From contig JAKVOZ010000002.1 in assembly GCA_022482545.1 (NCBI GenBank), positions 1-64,000 on the forward strand: a stretch of 64,000 nucleotides of DNA, read 5' to 3'. Made by a program: the position numbers and the translations under genes. Origin of the DNA: Bacteroidales bacterium. GTDB lineage: Bacteria; Bacteroidota; Bacteroidia; Bacteroidales; P3. Shown here in pieces: positions 36,760 to 46,097 of the stretch. Below the pieces are notes generated by a model that was not told the DNA's origin, searched no databases, and saw nothing but the letters and a program-made list of their open reading frames with translations. Every line of letters starts with the position of its first letter. The stretch's first letter is position 1.

Positions 36760-38775
36760 ATGGTTAAGAATAAAATATTTAATCTTATTGTTGTAAAGAT
36801 ATTAGTATGTTTCTTTATATTAATGCAACTTTTTCCTCCATTATGGATTCAAGACATAACATCATTAAGACATTTTTTTATTGCTCTTTTTGATATATGT
36901 TCAATAGGGTTTATTCTTTTTTGGATAATAAAGAATGAAACTTTCTCTTTGAATAAACATTATTATTATAATAATCCATTGAGATTTATTTCCATAAAAA
37001 TATGGCTTGTGTTGTTGCTATTTATGTTGGTTTCATTCTTTTGGGCAATGAATGTTGTTGAAAGTGTAGCTATATTTAATAGATGGGCTATTGTATTTTT
37101 ATCTTCATTTGTTTTAATAATCTTGTGTTCCAATAATGATAAGATATTTAGAAATCTTGTTTATTGTACAATCGTTGCTTCATTTATCAATGTATTGGTT
37201 TGTATTTTTAGTTATTACTATTTTGATGTATATATTTCTCAAAGGAATAATCTTATGCTTAATGGTGGTTATGGCAATAAAAATATTTTTGCTGTATGTC
37301 TGCTGTTTAAACTACCTTTGCTTTATTATGCAGTGCTAAGATATAAAAAAATTGCTAAGTATATTTCTCTTTCATTGATATTTTTGATTACATTTTGTCT
37401 TATCATCATTTCAACAAGAAGTAGTTTCATAGGATTAGCTTTGCAGATGATGATATTATTGGCATATCTTTTTGTTTCTTATTTTAGATTTCATAGAGAT
37501 AAAAAATATTTAATAAAGATAGCCTTAGTTATTGTTGTTGCTTTATTCGGTTTTTTCATTGGAAATAAGTTTATTGAGTTTAACTATAAACACTATGCGG
37601 TAAAGAATGTTAAGAATTTATACACAGTAAGTCAAAGAGTAAAAACGATAGAAGAAGGAAATAGTAAAGGAAGATTGCTTATATGGAAGAATACAATAAA
37701 AACAATTAAGCAAAAACCAATCATTGGACATGGAATAGGTAATCATAAACTTGCAATAATGAAAGTTGAAGCACAGCAAAAGAAAGATTTTGTTGTTTCA
37801 GACCATGCACATAATGATTATCTTGAAATAGCATCAGAGTTAGGTATTGTTGGACTTGCTATTTATTTGTTGTTTTATTTTTCTTTAATAATAACAGCTA
37901 TTTCATTGTGTATGGACAAGAAACTTAAAGAACATTATCGTCTTGTTTCTTTAAGTGGGCTTTTGTTACTTATTACATATATGAATGATGCTATGTTTAA
38001 TTTTCCATTAGAGAGGGCATCTTGTCAAATATATCTTGCCTTGTCTTGTGCTCTTATTGCTTATGTTTATTTAAGAAAGAAAAAAGGGGAAACGAATAAG
38101 AATATAAAAACAGGGGTTATTATATCAATAGGGGTGATGTCAATCTTTATGTTCTATATAGAAACGCTTCATTTAAAATCATCTATAATGCAAAGAGAGA
38201 GAATAGAATGTCATAATAATGGTAATATTAATCATATTTCGCCTGAATATTGGGTAAAACATACGCCATGGATTCCAAATATTGATGAGAGTGATAAACC
38301 ATTGGCAATAAATAATGCTATGATGTTTGCAATGGAAGATGATTATAGACAAGCAATAGATTTGATTCTTTCAGATAATAGCAATCCATACTATGGACTA
38401 AAAGAGAGTCGTTTGGCAACATATTATAATCATCTTGATATGTTAGATAGTAGCCTTTATTATGCAGAGAAATGTATTAAGATGAAGCCTTTGTGTTATT
38501 ATCCAGTAAGAGTTAAGGTGAATATTTATGGTAGAATAGGTAGAAGAGATAAACAAATAGAATTTATTGATAATTATTTATCTAAACAAAAGAAAGAACC
38601 AATGGCATGGATTGACCAGATGAATGTTTATATTAAACTTAAACAATATAAAAAAGCATATCAAGTTTATAAGAATGCTTTGAAAAATAATCCACATTCA
38701 ACAGAAATTCTTTCTAAAAAGGTGGAAATAGATAGTTTAATGGCTGAAAAAGAGATAAAAGAGATGGAAAAATAA
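36760..38775 (+). CDS. O-antigen ligase/polymerase-like membrane protein with TPR tail
   Basis: About 671 residues. The first 450 hold some ten to twelve membrane helices and the Wzy_C/WaaL motif DHAHNDYLEIASELGIVGL. A periplasmic C-terminal part (about 530-660) has TPR-like helices (LDSSLYYAEKCIKMKPL, YKKAYQVYKNALKNNP). It joins or polymerises glycan chains on a lipid carrier at the periplasmic face; whether it acts on LPS, capsule or protein glycans cannot be read from the sequence. I chose the ATG at 36760 because an earlier TTG overlaps the -7 box. Confidence 0.85.
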   Translation: MVKNKIFNLIVVKILVCFFILMQLFPPLWIQDITSLRHFFIALFDICSIGFILFWIIKNETFSLNKHYYYNNPLRFISIKIWLVLLLFMLVSFFWAMNVVESVAIFNRWAIVFLSSFVLIILCSNNDKIFRNLVYCTIVASFINVLVCIFSYYYFDVYISQRNNLMLNGGYGNKNIFAVCLLFKLPLLYYAVLRYKKIAKYISLSLIFLITFCLIIISTRSSFIGLALQMMILLAYLFVSYFRFHRDKKYLIKIALVIVVALFGFFIGNKFIEFNYKHYAVKNVKNLYTVSQRVKTIEEGNSKGRLLIWKNTIKTIKQKPIIGHGIGNHKLAIMKVEAQQKKDFVVSDHAHNDYLEIASELGIVGLAIYLLFYFSLIITAISLCMDKKLKEHYRLVSLSGLLLLITYMNDAMFNFPLERASCQIYLALSCALIAYVYLRKKKGETNKNIKTGVIISIGVMSIFMFYIETLHLKSSIMQRERIECHNNGNINHISPEYWVKHTPWIPNIDESDKPLAINNAMMFAMEDDYRQAIDLILSDNSNPYYGLKESRLATYYNHLDMLDSSLYYAEKCIKMKPLCYYPVRVKVNIYGRIGRRDKQIEFIDNYLSKQKKEPMAWIDQMNVYIKLKQYKKAYQVYKNALKNNPHSTEILSKKVEIDSLMAEKEIKEMEK

Positions 38776-38849
38776 AAAATAGTTTTAAAATTATTAAACA
38801 CTAAATCAGCATATTAACGAAAATAAAGCAAAAAAAAGAAAAAAAAAGC

Positions 38850-38879
38850 TTGACAATAAATATTCTTGTTGTATATTTG
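38850..38879 (+). promoter_or_regulatory. Strong promoter of the small lipoprotein gene
   Basis: TTGACA (38850-38855) stands 16 bp before TATATTTG (38872-38879), a -7 box with a good upstream element. The leader is about 44 nt long. Confidence 0.6.
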
Positions 38880-38927
38880 CAAAAGTTAAAACAAAAGAAT
38901 TTATAAATTTTAAAAACACACAAAGAA

Positions 38928-39107
38928 ATGAAAAAAGTATTGTTCGTATTAGCAATCGCTGGTTTCTTCGCAGCTTGCGGAGGCAAAACAGAATCAAAAA
39001 CAGAAACAGCAACTGAAACTCCAGCTCAAGAAACAGTAGCAACTCCTACTGAAACTCCAGCTGAAACTCCAGCAGCACAACCAGCTGAAAAACCTGTTAA
39101 AAAATAA
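38928..39107 (+). CDS. Tiny Thr/Pro/Glu-rich lipoprotein
   Basis: A 59-residue protein: MKKVLFVLAIAGFFAACGG is a signal with lipobox FAAC, and the mature part is low-complexity with repeats of ETPA/ATPTETPAE and a PVKK end. It should be a lipid-anchored, extended, unstructured periplasmic or surface peptide. Codons are noticeably GC-richer and more uniform (GCT, CCA, ACT, GAA) than in neighbours, which fits high expression. It has its own promoter (38850-38879) and a near-perfect terminator (39129-39159), so it is an independent monocistronic gene. Its function is unknown. Confidence 0.8.
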   Translation: MKKVLFVLAIAGFFAACGGKTESKTETATETPAQETVATPTETPAETPAAQPAEKPVKK

Positions 39108-39128
39108 TTTTAACAAGTAACGAAAAAC

Positions 39129-39159
39129 AAGCAGTCCCATTAAACAGACTGCTTTTTTT
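39129..39159 (+). terminator. Intrinsic terminator of the small lipoprotein gene
   Basis: AAGCAGTC pairs with GACTGCTT over a 10-nt loop and is followed by seven T residues. Confidence 0.92.
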
Positions 39160-39179
39160 ATGCCCTTATGTTAGTGTGA

Positions 39180-39300
39180 TATTTATTTCTTTTTAATCAT
39201 TAATTCACAAAATTATTTCTTCGTTTTATTTTTTTATATCCTCACTTTATTTCATTGTTTCTTCGTTTTATTTCAACGCCTTATTTCGTATTTATTTCCT
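39180..39300. repeat. Dispersed word repeat
   Basis: Contains ATTTCTTCGTTTTATTT (about 39213) and GTTTCTTCGTTTTATTTC (about 39255) with related words between them (TCCTCACTTTATTTCATT). It fills the spacer between the lipoprotein terminator and the promoters of the next gene. Confidence 0.6.
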
Positions 39301-39373
39301 ATCATCTCATTATTATTTTGGTCTTAATCATTTATTTTGCATTTATTTACTTCGCCAAACGAAAAACTTTTTA

Positions 39374-39429
39374 TACTTTTGCAAAAGATATATAAAACAA
39401 TATAAAAAGGAATACATTTATTAGTTTTG
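39374..39429 (+). promoter_or_regulatory. Two -7 boxes before the BspA-like gene
   Basis: TACTTTTG (39374-39381) and TAGTTTTG (39422-39429) precede the ATG at 39468 by 86 and 38 bp. Confidence 0.5.
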
Positions 39430-39467
39430 CAAAAATAAATTATAATATAAATAAAAAATTAAAGACA

Positions 39468-41183
39468 ATGAAAAAATTATTAAAGATTTTATTCGGTGCT
39501 GTCATACTGTTTAGTATTAGCACAAACACAGCAAGGGCACAAGACTTTTTCCCTGCTGTCAATAGTGATGGTGATACACTTTATTACTACATCACTTCAT
39601 CAACAAGTCCTTATACAGTTGAAGTTTTTTCTGGAAGTGGGCAGTATTATTCTGGTAGTATAAATATACCTTCAACAGTAAGTCATAGTGGAACGACTTA
39701 TAACGTAACAAGTATTGGTGGTCATGCTTTTCATGGTTTTAGTGGTTTAACCTCGATAACAATACCAAATAGTGTAACAAGTATTGGTGAGTATGCTTTT
39801 AGTGGTTGTAGTGGTTTAACCTCAGTAACAATAGGAAATAGTGTAACAAGTATTGGTGAGTATACTTTTTTTTGTTGTAGTAGTTTAGACTCAATAATAA
39901 TACCAAATAGTGTAACAAGTATTGGTAAGGATGCTTTTAGGGGATGCATAGGCTTAACTGCAATAAATGTAGATAATGCCAATACTCGTTACTCATCTTT
40001 AAATGGTGTATTATACAGCAAATTACAAGACACTTTGGTTTATTGCCCAGCAAGAAGATATGGCTTATTTACAATTCCTAATAGTGTTACAAGTATTTAT
40101 GGTTATGCTTTTGCTAATTGCTATGGCTTAACTTCTATAACAATTCCAAATAGTGTTACAAGTATTGGTAAGGATGCTTTTTGGGGATGCGGAGGCTTAA
40201 CTGCAATAAATGTAGATAATGCCAATACTCGTTACTCATCTTTAAATGGTGTATTATACAGCAAATTACAAGACACTTTGGTTTGTTGCCCAGCAGGTAA
40301 ACATGGTGGGTTTATAATTCCTAATAGTGTTACAAGTATTTATGGTCGTGCTTTTGCTGATTGCACTGGCTTAACTTCTATAACAATACCAAATAGTGTA
40401 ACAAGTATTGGTGAGGATGCCTTTGCTTATTGCTATGGCTTAACCTCAGTAACAATACCAAATAGTGTTACAAGTATTGGTAATTTTGCTTTTGCTGATT
40501 GCTATGGCTTAACTTCTGTAATAATTCCTAATAGTGTTACAAGTATTGATACGGGTGCTTTTATAAATTGCACTGGCTTAACCTCTATTATTAATATGAG
40601 AACAGCACCACAGTCAATAGTAATAGGAACTAATTCATCTTTCCAGTACGTTTCATCAACTATTCCTGTTTATGTACCATGCTCTTCTGTTTCTACTTAT
40701 CAAAATAGTGATTGGGGAACAACGTTTAGCAACATAAGAGGTTTTTCTTATGATACAACAATAGTAGCACATATCAATCAAGGCGAGACTTATACTTTAA
40801 ACGGCTTTAATGCTGATTCAACAGGAGTATATGTCAATGCAACAGAAAATGAAGGCGGTTGTTATGACTTAAAAATACTTTATCTTACTGTTGGCAATGA
40901 TGTTAGTTCTATATATGAAATAAATAATAACACAACAAACAATCTTTCTGTTAAGGTTTATCCTAATCCTGCAAACGATAAAGTAAATATTACTATTAAT
41001 GGATTGAATGAAAAAGCATCATTGTTTGTTTATGATATTCAAGGCAGAATGATTAGAAAAACAATGGTTAATGCTAATCAAAACAATATAACGTTAGATG
41101 TTTCTTCTTTATGTAAAGGCGTTTATAACATTAAGATTGTAAATAGCAGAAACAACATTAGCAAAAGACTTATTCTTCAATAA
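39468..41183 (+). CDS. BspA-like leucine-rich repeat protein with T9SS sorting domain
   Basis: A 571-residue exported protein. Signal peptide ends at ARAQ. About residues 80-385 consist of LRR_5 repeats of about 23 residues (GLTSITIPNSVTSIGEYAF), interrupted twice by the same insert (AINVDNANTRYSSLNGVLY). The T9SS sorting domain begins at KVYPNPANDKV and ends in KRLILQ. BspA-type proteins often bind host or matrix proteins; adhesion here is inference. The repeats are nearly identical in DNA, including a 243-bp internal duplication, so copy number may change by recombination. Confidence 0.9.
   Translation: MKKLLKILFGAVILFSISTNTARAQDFFPAVNSDGDTLYYYITSSTSPYTVEVFSGSGQYYSGSINIPSTVSHSGTTYNVTSIGGHAFHGFSGLTSITIPNSVTSIGEYAFSGCSGLTSVTIGNSVTSIGEYTFFCCSSLDSIIIPNSVTSIGKDAFRGCIGLTAINVDNANTRYSSLNGVLYSKLQDTLVYCPARRYGLFTIPNSVTSIYGYAFANCYGLTSITIPNSVTSIGKDAFWGCGGLTAINVDNANTRYSSLNGVLYSKLQDTLVCCPAGKHGGFIIPNSVTSIYGRAFADCTGLTSITIPNSVTSIGEDAFAYCYGLTSVTIPNSVTSIGNFAFADCYGLTSVIIPNSVTSIDTGAFINCTGLTSIINMRTAPQSIVIGTNSSFQYVSSTIPVYVPCSSVSTYQNSDWGTTFSNIRGFSYDTTIVAHINQGETYTLNGFNADSTGVYVNATENEGGCYDLKILYLTVGNDVSSIYEINNNTTNNLSVKVYPNPANDKVNITINGLNEKASLFVYDIQGRMIRKTMVNANQNNITLDVSSLCKGVYNIKIVNSRNNISKRLILQ
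39951..40436. repeat. Internal 243-bp tandem duplication in the BspA-like gene
   Basis: The segment from GGCTTAACTGCAATAAATG recurs 243 bp (81 codons) further on, at 39951 and 40194, with few differences. Confidence 0.8.
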
Positions 41184-41206
41184 TAAACTATAACAATATT
41201 ATAATA

Positions 41207-41240
41207 AAATCCTTACATAGTCTTATGTAAGGATTTTTTT
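41207..41240. terminator. Bidirectional terminator between the BspA-like gene and tyrS
   Basis: AATCCTTACATA (41208-41219) pairs perfectly with TATGTAAGGATT (41224-41235) and is followed by a T run, with an A run on the other side. Confidence 0.92.
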
Positions 41241-41285
41241 GTTCTAATGGATTAAAGAGATAAAAAAATAGTTCTTGTTATTATT
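41236..41285. repeat. Dispersed word fragment
   Basis: TCTAATGGATTAAAGAGAT and AAATAGTTCTTG match companion words of the dispersed family (compare 10680-10720 and 49310-49335). Confidence 0.45.
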
Positions 41286-41291
41286 TTATCA

Positions 41292-42572
41292 TTATTTAGC
41301 AACAACAATAAAATAGTTTTTCTTACCTTTTTGAACTAAGATATATTTATCGTTAAGCAAACTGCCTGCATTGGTTTGGTAAGTGTCAGATACTTTTTCT
41401 TTATTGACTGAGAGAGAGTTTTCTTTCAATGCCCTTCTTACCTCTGATTTTGATGCAAGGATTTGAGTTTTATCTGCCAAAAGGTCAATGATGTTTATTC
41501 CGTTTTCAATCTCTGTTTTGCTGACAATATATTGAGGTACGCCTTCAAAAACAGAAAGGAATGTCTGTTCATCTAAGTGTTTTAGGCTATCTGTTGTACC
41601 TTTGCCAAAAAGAATTTCAGAAGCAGAAAGAGCTGCATTATAATCTTCTTCGCTATGAACACGTATTGTTATATCTTTTGCAAGCGTCTTTTGAATGATA
41701 CGCTTACTTGGGTCTTGGTCTTGCTCTTTTTCCAAAGCAAGAATCTCATCTTCTTTCATAAGAGTAAAGATACGGATAAATTTCTTTGCATCATCGTCGG
41801 AAAGATTCAACCAAAACTGATAGAAAGTGTAAGGAGATGTTTTTTCTTTATCTAACCAAATATTACCTTTCTCTGTTTTTCCGAACTTCTTTCCATCACT
41901 CTTTGTAATAAGTGGGCAAGTAATAGCAAAAGCATCTTCATTCAATATACGTTTTATTAGTTCTGTTCCTGTTGTTATGTTGCCCCATTGGTCTGAACCT
42001 CCCATTTGAAAACGGCAATTGCGTTCTTTGAATAAGTGATAGAAGTCATAACCTTGCAAAAGTTGATAAGAAAACTCTGTAAAAGATATTCCACTCTCCA
42101 TTCTTTTCTTTACGCTATCTTTTGCCATCATATAATTGACTGTAATATGTTTTCCAATATCACGAATAAAATCAATGAAACTCCAATCTTTTATCCAATC
42201 ATAATTATTAAGTATTTCAGCATGGTTTTCTTTTGCTTTATCAAAGTCCATAAACTTCATAAGTTGCTTTTTAATACATTCTTGATTATGGTGTATTTCA
42301 TCAATAGTTAGAAGTTTTCTTTCTTGGTTTTTAAACGAAGGGTCGCCTATCATACCTGTTGCTCCTCCAACAACAATCAATGGTTTATTACCACATTGTT
42401 GAAAGTGTGTCATTATCATTATGCTAACCAAATGTCCAATATGCAAACTATCTGCCGTTGGGTCAATACCTACATAAGCAGTTGCCATACCTTTTTTTAG
42501 TTCTTGCTCACTATTAGGCGTCATATTGTGAATCATCTTTCTCCAAGTCAATTCTTCTACAAAGTTTTTCAT
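41292..42572 (-). CDS. tyrS: Tyrosine-tRNA ligase
   Basis: Class I synthetase charging tRNA-Tyr, 426 residues. [15 protein letters not shown] carries the HIGH motif (44-47), [11 protein letters not shown] follows, and KFGKTEKG is the KMSKS-type loop. The last 65 residues form an S4 RNA-binding domain ([18 protein letters not shown]). It is a single gene with a -7 box 44 bp upstream. Confidence 0.96.
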   Translation of the reverse strand: MKNFVEELTWRKMIHNMTPNSEQELKKGMATAYVGIDPTADSLHIGHLVSIMIMTHFQQCGNKPLIVVGGATGMIGDPSFKNQERKLLTIDEIHHNQECIKKQLMKFMDFDKAKENHAEILNNYDWIKDWSFIDFIRDIGKHITVNYMMAKDSVKKRMESGISFTEFSYQLLQGYDFYHLFKERNCRFQMGGSDQWGNITTGTELIKRILNEDAFAITCPLITKSDGKKFGKTEKGNIWLDKEKTSPYTFYQFWLNLSDDDAKKFIRIFTLMKEDEILALEKEQDQDPSKRIIQKTLAKDITIRVHSEEDYNAALSASEILFGKGTTDSLKHLDEQTFLSVFEGVPQYIVSKTEIENGINIIDLLADKTQILASKSEVRRALKENSLSVNKEKVSDTYQTNAGSLLNDKYILVQKGKKNYFIVVAK

Positions 42573-42615
42573 AGTCTATTGTATCTTTTTATTTATTCTC
42601 TATTACAATTGTTTG

Positions 42616-42623
42616 CAAAGGTA
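42616..42623 (-). promoter_or_regulatory. -7 box for tyrS
   Basis: TACCTTTG on the minus strand lies 44 bp before the ATG at 42572. Confidence 0.55.
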
Positions 42624-42672
42624 AAAAAAAATCAGGTTCAACTAATGTAAAACCTGAAAAATTTAGTTTTTT

Positions 42673-43161
42673 TTAGTAGCAATCTACTCTAACTTGCCCT
42701 TGTCTAACATGGCAACCATTAATTATACCGCCACCTTTCTGCGAATATCTTCTAATATCTACCGTACCTTTATCTGTTTTTATATTTGCTTCAAAACTAA
42801 AACTTTTATCCTTATACGTTTGTGAATTATATTTGACAGAAACAACTTGATTGATTGTTGTATCTTGACGATTAACAATAAGAAAAACTTGTTTTGGTGT
42901 TATCTTTATTTGAAATCCCGATAAATTTTCTCTCCTATTTATTTCCCTGCTTTCATCAAACAGCACCGCATCCTTAAAATCAAACACACTATCTTTGAAA
43001 TATGTTTGTATTTCCTTATTCTTTGGATTTACTTGTTGAAAAGTTTGAGATGATTCATTCTCTGTTTGATTTGTTTGTTTATCTTCTTTTTGTGAGTTAT
43101 TATCTTTTGAGCAAGCATTAGCAATAAGGACAAGAGATAATATTAAAAATATTTTTTTCAT
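42673..43161 (-). CDS. Lipoprotein, function unknown
   Basis: A 162-residue protein with a lipoprotein signal (MKKIFLILSLVLIANAC), a charged Gln/Asn/Ser-rich linker, then a compact beta-rich domain of about 100 residues (FQIKITPKQVFLIVNRQ, SVKYNSQTYKDKSFSFEA). I do not recognise the domain. I chose the ATG at 43161 because it starts a textbook lipoprotein signal; the open frame extends upstream to 43212 without such a feature. Confidence 0.72.
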   Translation of the reverse strand: MKKIFLILSLVLIANACSKDNNSQKEDKQTNQTENESSQTFQQVNPKNKEIQTYFKDSVFDFKDAVLFDESREINRRENLSGFQIKITPKQVFLIVNRQDTTINQVVSVKYNSQTYKDKSFSFEANIKTDKGTVDIRRYSQKGGGIINGCHVRQGQVRVDCY

Positions 43162-43239
43162 TCTATTTAAACTACATTTTCTATTTACTTTAATCATAAC
43201 GTTTAAAAACATATCATATTATTTATTTATGTTGATAAA

Positions 43240-43330
43240 ATAAAATGAAGAAATATTTGAATATATTAAAGAAATAAATAAAAAAAACGAAGAAATAATT
43301 AAATATCTCTTCGTTATCTCCTCGTTTTTG
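43240..43330. repeat. Dispersed word repeat downstream of tRNA-Asn
   Basis: Contains AAAATGAAGAAATATTTG, ATTAAAGAAATAAATAA, AAAACGAAGAAATAA and the inverted TCTCTTCGTTATCTCCTCG. Part of it folds into the tRNA terminator. Confidence 0.65.
43279..43315 (-). terminator. Intrinsic terminator of tRNA-Asn
   Basis: On the minus strand AACGAAGAGATA pairs with TATTTCTTCGTT around a TTAAT loop and is followed by a run of T residues, 19 bp after the tRNA 3' end. Confidence 0.8.
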
Positions 43331-43333
43331 AAG

Positions 43334-43407
43334 CGCCCCCATTAGGACTTGAACCTAAGACCCCATGATTAACAGTCATGTGCTCTAACCAACTGAGCTA
43401 CGGAGGC
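43334..43407 (-). tRNA. tRNA-Asn (GTT)
   Basis: A 74-nt cloverleaf: acceptor stem GCCTCCG/TGGGGGC with two G-U pairs, D arm GCTCAGTTGGTTAGAGC, anticodon stem CATGA/TCATG with loop CTGTTAA (anticodon GTT), and T arm with TTCAAGT. CCA is not encoded. It lies 132 bp beyond the rseP stop in the same direction and has its own hairpin terminator. Confidence 0.97.
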
Positions 43408-43541
43408 GTGTTTGTCTTTAAAACGTTTGCAAAATTACATATTGTTTTTATTATGACAAAGTTTTTTCAAAGTTTTTTTGTTTTTTTTCAATATCTTTTT
43501 TTTATTATCTTGAAAATAAAGACGTTATTTTTAATCTTTTT

Positions 43542-44924
43542 TTAGAATTTACCACTGAGCCATCTAAATAAATCATTGCCATTAGCATAAATAAGCAAGG
43601 CAAACAAGATAACCATACCAACAATTTGAGCTCTTTCCATAAACTTATCACCAGGTTTTTTGCCAGTAATCATCTCCCAAAGAGTAAACATAACGTGTCC
43701 TCCGTCAAGTGCTGGAATAGGAAGAATGTTCATAAAGGCAAGAATGATAGAAAGAAAAGCAGTCATGTTCCAAAATATCTGCCAATCCCAAGAAGCAGGG
43801 AAAAGACTACCTATTGCTCCAAAGCCTCCAAGTTGTTTTGCCCCTTCTTTTGAGAAAACGAACTTAAACTGTTTTACATAATTAACAAGTGTTGTTATTC
43901 CTTGGTCAATACCTTTTGGAATAGATTCAAGAAGATTATAATTTGTTTTGACAGTCTTTAAATCTTTTGTGTAATCTTTGCAAAAAGCACCTATCTTACC
44001 ATCGTTGTTAAGAGTTATTTTAACACTATCTAATACATTGTTTCTATAAAAAGCAACAGACACTGTTTTGCCTTGATATCTACTAACTTTGTTGGCAAAT
44101 TCAGCAAAAGAATTAGTAGGCATATTATTTAAAGCAACAATACTATCGCCTATTTGCATGCCGGCTTTCTTTGCAAGAGAGTTGTCAATAAAACCACCAA
44201 CAACAAAAGCAAATCTTGGAACAGCGAATTGTTTTTCTCCGCTACCAATCATCTCTTTTGTAAATGTTTGAGGAAGATGAATATTTACTATGCTGTCGCC
44301 TCTTTTAACTTTAAGATTTTGTTTGTTATCAAGAAGTACTTTGCTGACAACATCTTTCATATCAACTACTTTCTCATTATCAACAGCAATTATTTTATCT
44401 CCGTTTTGTAATCCATAATGAAGAGCCGTTTGATTATAATCATAACCATTAGGCACATTATTAATAGGAAGAGTCTCTTTTCCCCAAGTAAATAATATAA
44501 GAGAAAAGATTATTAAAGCACCAACAAAGTTCATAAGCACACCACCACTAACAATAAGAAGTCTTTGCCAAGGTTTTTTGCTACGATATTCCCATTGTTC
44601 AGGCTCTTTATTCATCATATCTGCACTTGTGTGAGTCTCATCAATCATTCCGCCTATTGCACAATAACCTCCAAGAGGAACCCAACCTATGCCCCATTCT
44701 GTTTTGTCTGGACAATCGTCAAATGCTTTTGGACTTTTTCTGCTAAACCAAGATATATGCCATTTGTTATTTATCTTCTTTGCCCTAAGAATAGAAAAAT
44801 AAGGATTGAAAAAAAGATAAAACTTCTCAACTCTTGTCTTAAAGATACGTGCAAAGATATAATGCCCAAACTCATGTATAAAAACTAAGAAGGATAAGCT
44901 AATAATTAGTGCTAAAATTTTCAT
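43542..44924 (-). CDS. rseP: Site-2 protease RseP
   Basis: An intramembrane zinc metalloprotease of 460 residues. HEFGH at 17-21 in the first helix binds zinc, and LDGGHVMF near the C-terminus supplies the third ligand. Two PDZ-like domains lie between (GLQNGDKIIAVDNEKV and AGMQIGDSIVALN). It cleaves membrane-anchored anti-sigma factors or signal peptides. It is the last gene of the sufC-sufD-nadK-dxr-rseP operon, 6 bp after dxr, a neighbourhood often seen with dxr. Confidence 0.94.
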   Translation of the reverse strand: MKILALIISLSFLVFIHEFGHYIFARIFKTRVEKFYLFFNPYFSILRAKKINNKWHISWFSRKSPKAFDDCPDKTEWGIGWVPLGGYCAIGGMIDETHTSADMMNKEPEQWEYRSKKPWQRLLIVSGGVLMNFVGALIIFSLILFTWGKETLPINNVPNGYDYNQTALHYGLQNGDKIIAVDNEKVVDMKDVVSKVLLDNKQNLKVKRGDSIVNIHLPQTFTKEMIGSGEKQFAVPRFAFVVGGFIDNSLAKKAGMQIGDSIVALNNMPTNSFAEFANKVSRYQGKTVSVAFYRNNVLDSVKITLNNDGKIGAFCKDYTKDLKTVKTNYNLLESIPKGIDQGITTLVNYVKQFKFVFSKEGAKQLGGFGAIGSLFPASWDWQIFWNMTAFLSIILAFMNILPIPALDGGHVMFTLWEMITGKKPGDKFMERAQIVGMVILFALLIYANGNDLFRWLSGKF

Positions 44925-44930
44925 ATTATT

Positions 44931-46097
44931 TTATTTTATTTGATATTGTTTTTTTAACTCTTCTCTAACGATAGAGTCTGTTTGTAAATAATCTTCAAAC
45001 GAAGGATTTTTAATAAAAGTATATTTTGTTATAGAATTCTCAATGATGTCAGCAATCTCTAAAAGATTTATTTTCTCTTGCAAAAAAGCTTCTACTGCAA
45101 TCTCATTAGCAGCATTCATTATAGCAGGAATATTACCACCTTGTTCAATTGCTTTATATGCTAAGTCAAGACAGCGAAAAGTATCTCTATCTGGCTGAGA
45201 AAAAGTGATGTTAGGCAAAGAAAATATATCTAAACAAGGAAAACTACTTTGTATTCTTTTAGGGTAAGAAAGAGCATACATGATAGGAAGTCTCATATCT
45301 GCTGTTGCCATTTGTGCTTTAATGCTTCCGTCCATAAACTCAACCATTGAATGAACAATACTTTGAGGGTGAATAACAGCAGTAATGTTTTTAGCATCTA
45401 CATTGAACAACCATTTAGCCTCAATAACTTCTAAACCTTTATTCATCAATGTTGCAGAATCAATAGTAACTTTTTTGCCCATTGACCAATTAGGATGATT
45501 AAGAGCTTGTTTGGGAGTGGCTTTTTCAATATCTTCTTTCTTCCAACCAAAGAATGCACCACCAGAAGCAGTTAAAAGAATCTTTTTTATAGGATTAAGA
45601 TATTCTCCAACAAGACACTGAAAGATTGCACTATGTTCTGAATCGACAGGAAGAATAGGGACATTGTTTTCTATTGCTTTTTTTGTTATCATCTCTCCTG
45701 CAACGACAAGCGTTTCTTTGTTAGCAAGAGCAATAACTTTTTTTGATTCAATTGCTTTTATTGTAGGCTTTAATCCAGCAAAACCAACAAGCGCTTGAAC
45801 AACAATATCTACATCTTTGAATTGTACAACATCTTCAATACTTTCACTGCCACAAAACACTTTTATACCATCATCAAAAAGAGCATCATTTACTTTCTTG
45901 TATAAGTTTTTATCTGCAATTACAACACAATTTGGTTTAAACTTTTTTGCTTGCTCAATCAAAAGGTCTGCATTATGATTTGCTGTTAATACTTCAACAG
46001 AGAATTTATCTAAATTGGTTTCTATTACTTGAAGAGTTTGAGTGCCTATTGAGCCAGTAGAACCTAATATGGCTATATGTTTTATGTTTTCTGTCAT
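44931..46097 (-). CDS. dxr: 1-deoxy-D-xylulose 5-phosphate reductoisomerase
   Basis: Catalyses the committed step of the MEP isoprenoid pathway: DXP to MEP with NADPH. It has 388 residues. The NADPH motif is GSTGSIGTQTL, the metal and substrate residues sit in PVDSEHSAIFQ and MNKGLEVIEAKWLF, and a C-terminal helical domain follows. It abuts nadK with no gap (46097/46098), which fits coupled supply of NADP and its use by Dxr. Confidence 0.95.
   Translation of the reverse strand: MTENIKHIAILGSTGSIGTQTLQVIETNLDKFSVEVLTANHNADLLIEQAKKFKPNCVVIADKNLYKKVNDALFDDGIKVFCGSESIEDVVQFKDVDIVVQALVGFAGLKPTIKAIESKKVIALANKETLVVAGEMITKKAIENNVPILPVDSEHSAIFQCLVGEYLNPIKKILLTASGGAFFGWKKEDIEKATPKQALNHPNWSMGKKVTIDSATLMNKGLEVIEAKWLFNVDAKNITAVIHPQSIVHSMVEFMDGSIKAQMATADMRLPIMYALSYPKRIQSSFPCLDIFSLPNITFSQPDRDTFRCLDLAYKAIEQGGNIPAIMNAANEIAVEAFLQEKINLLEIADIIENSITKYTFIKNPSFEDYLQTDSIVREELKKQYQIK

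Noticed and set aside
43626-44888. Several open frames on the plus strand opposite rseP
   Set aside because: They mirror the rseP coding sequence, have no promoter and no protein-like composition.
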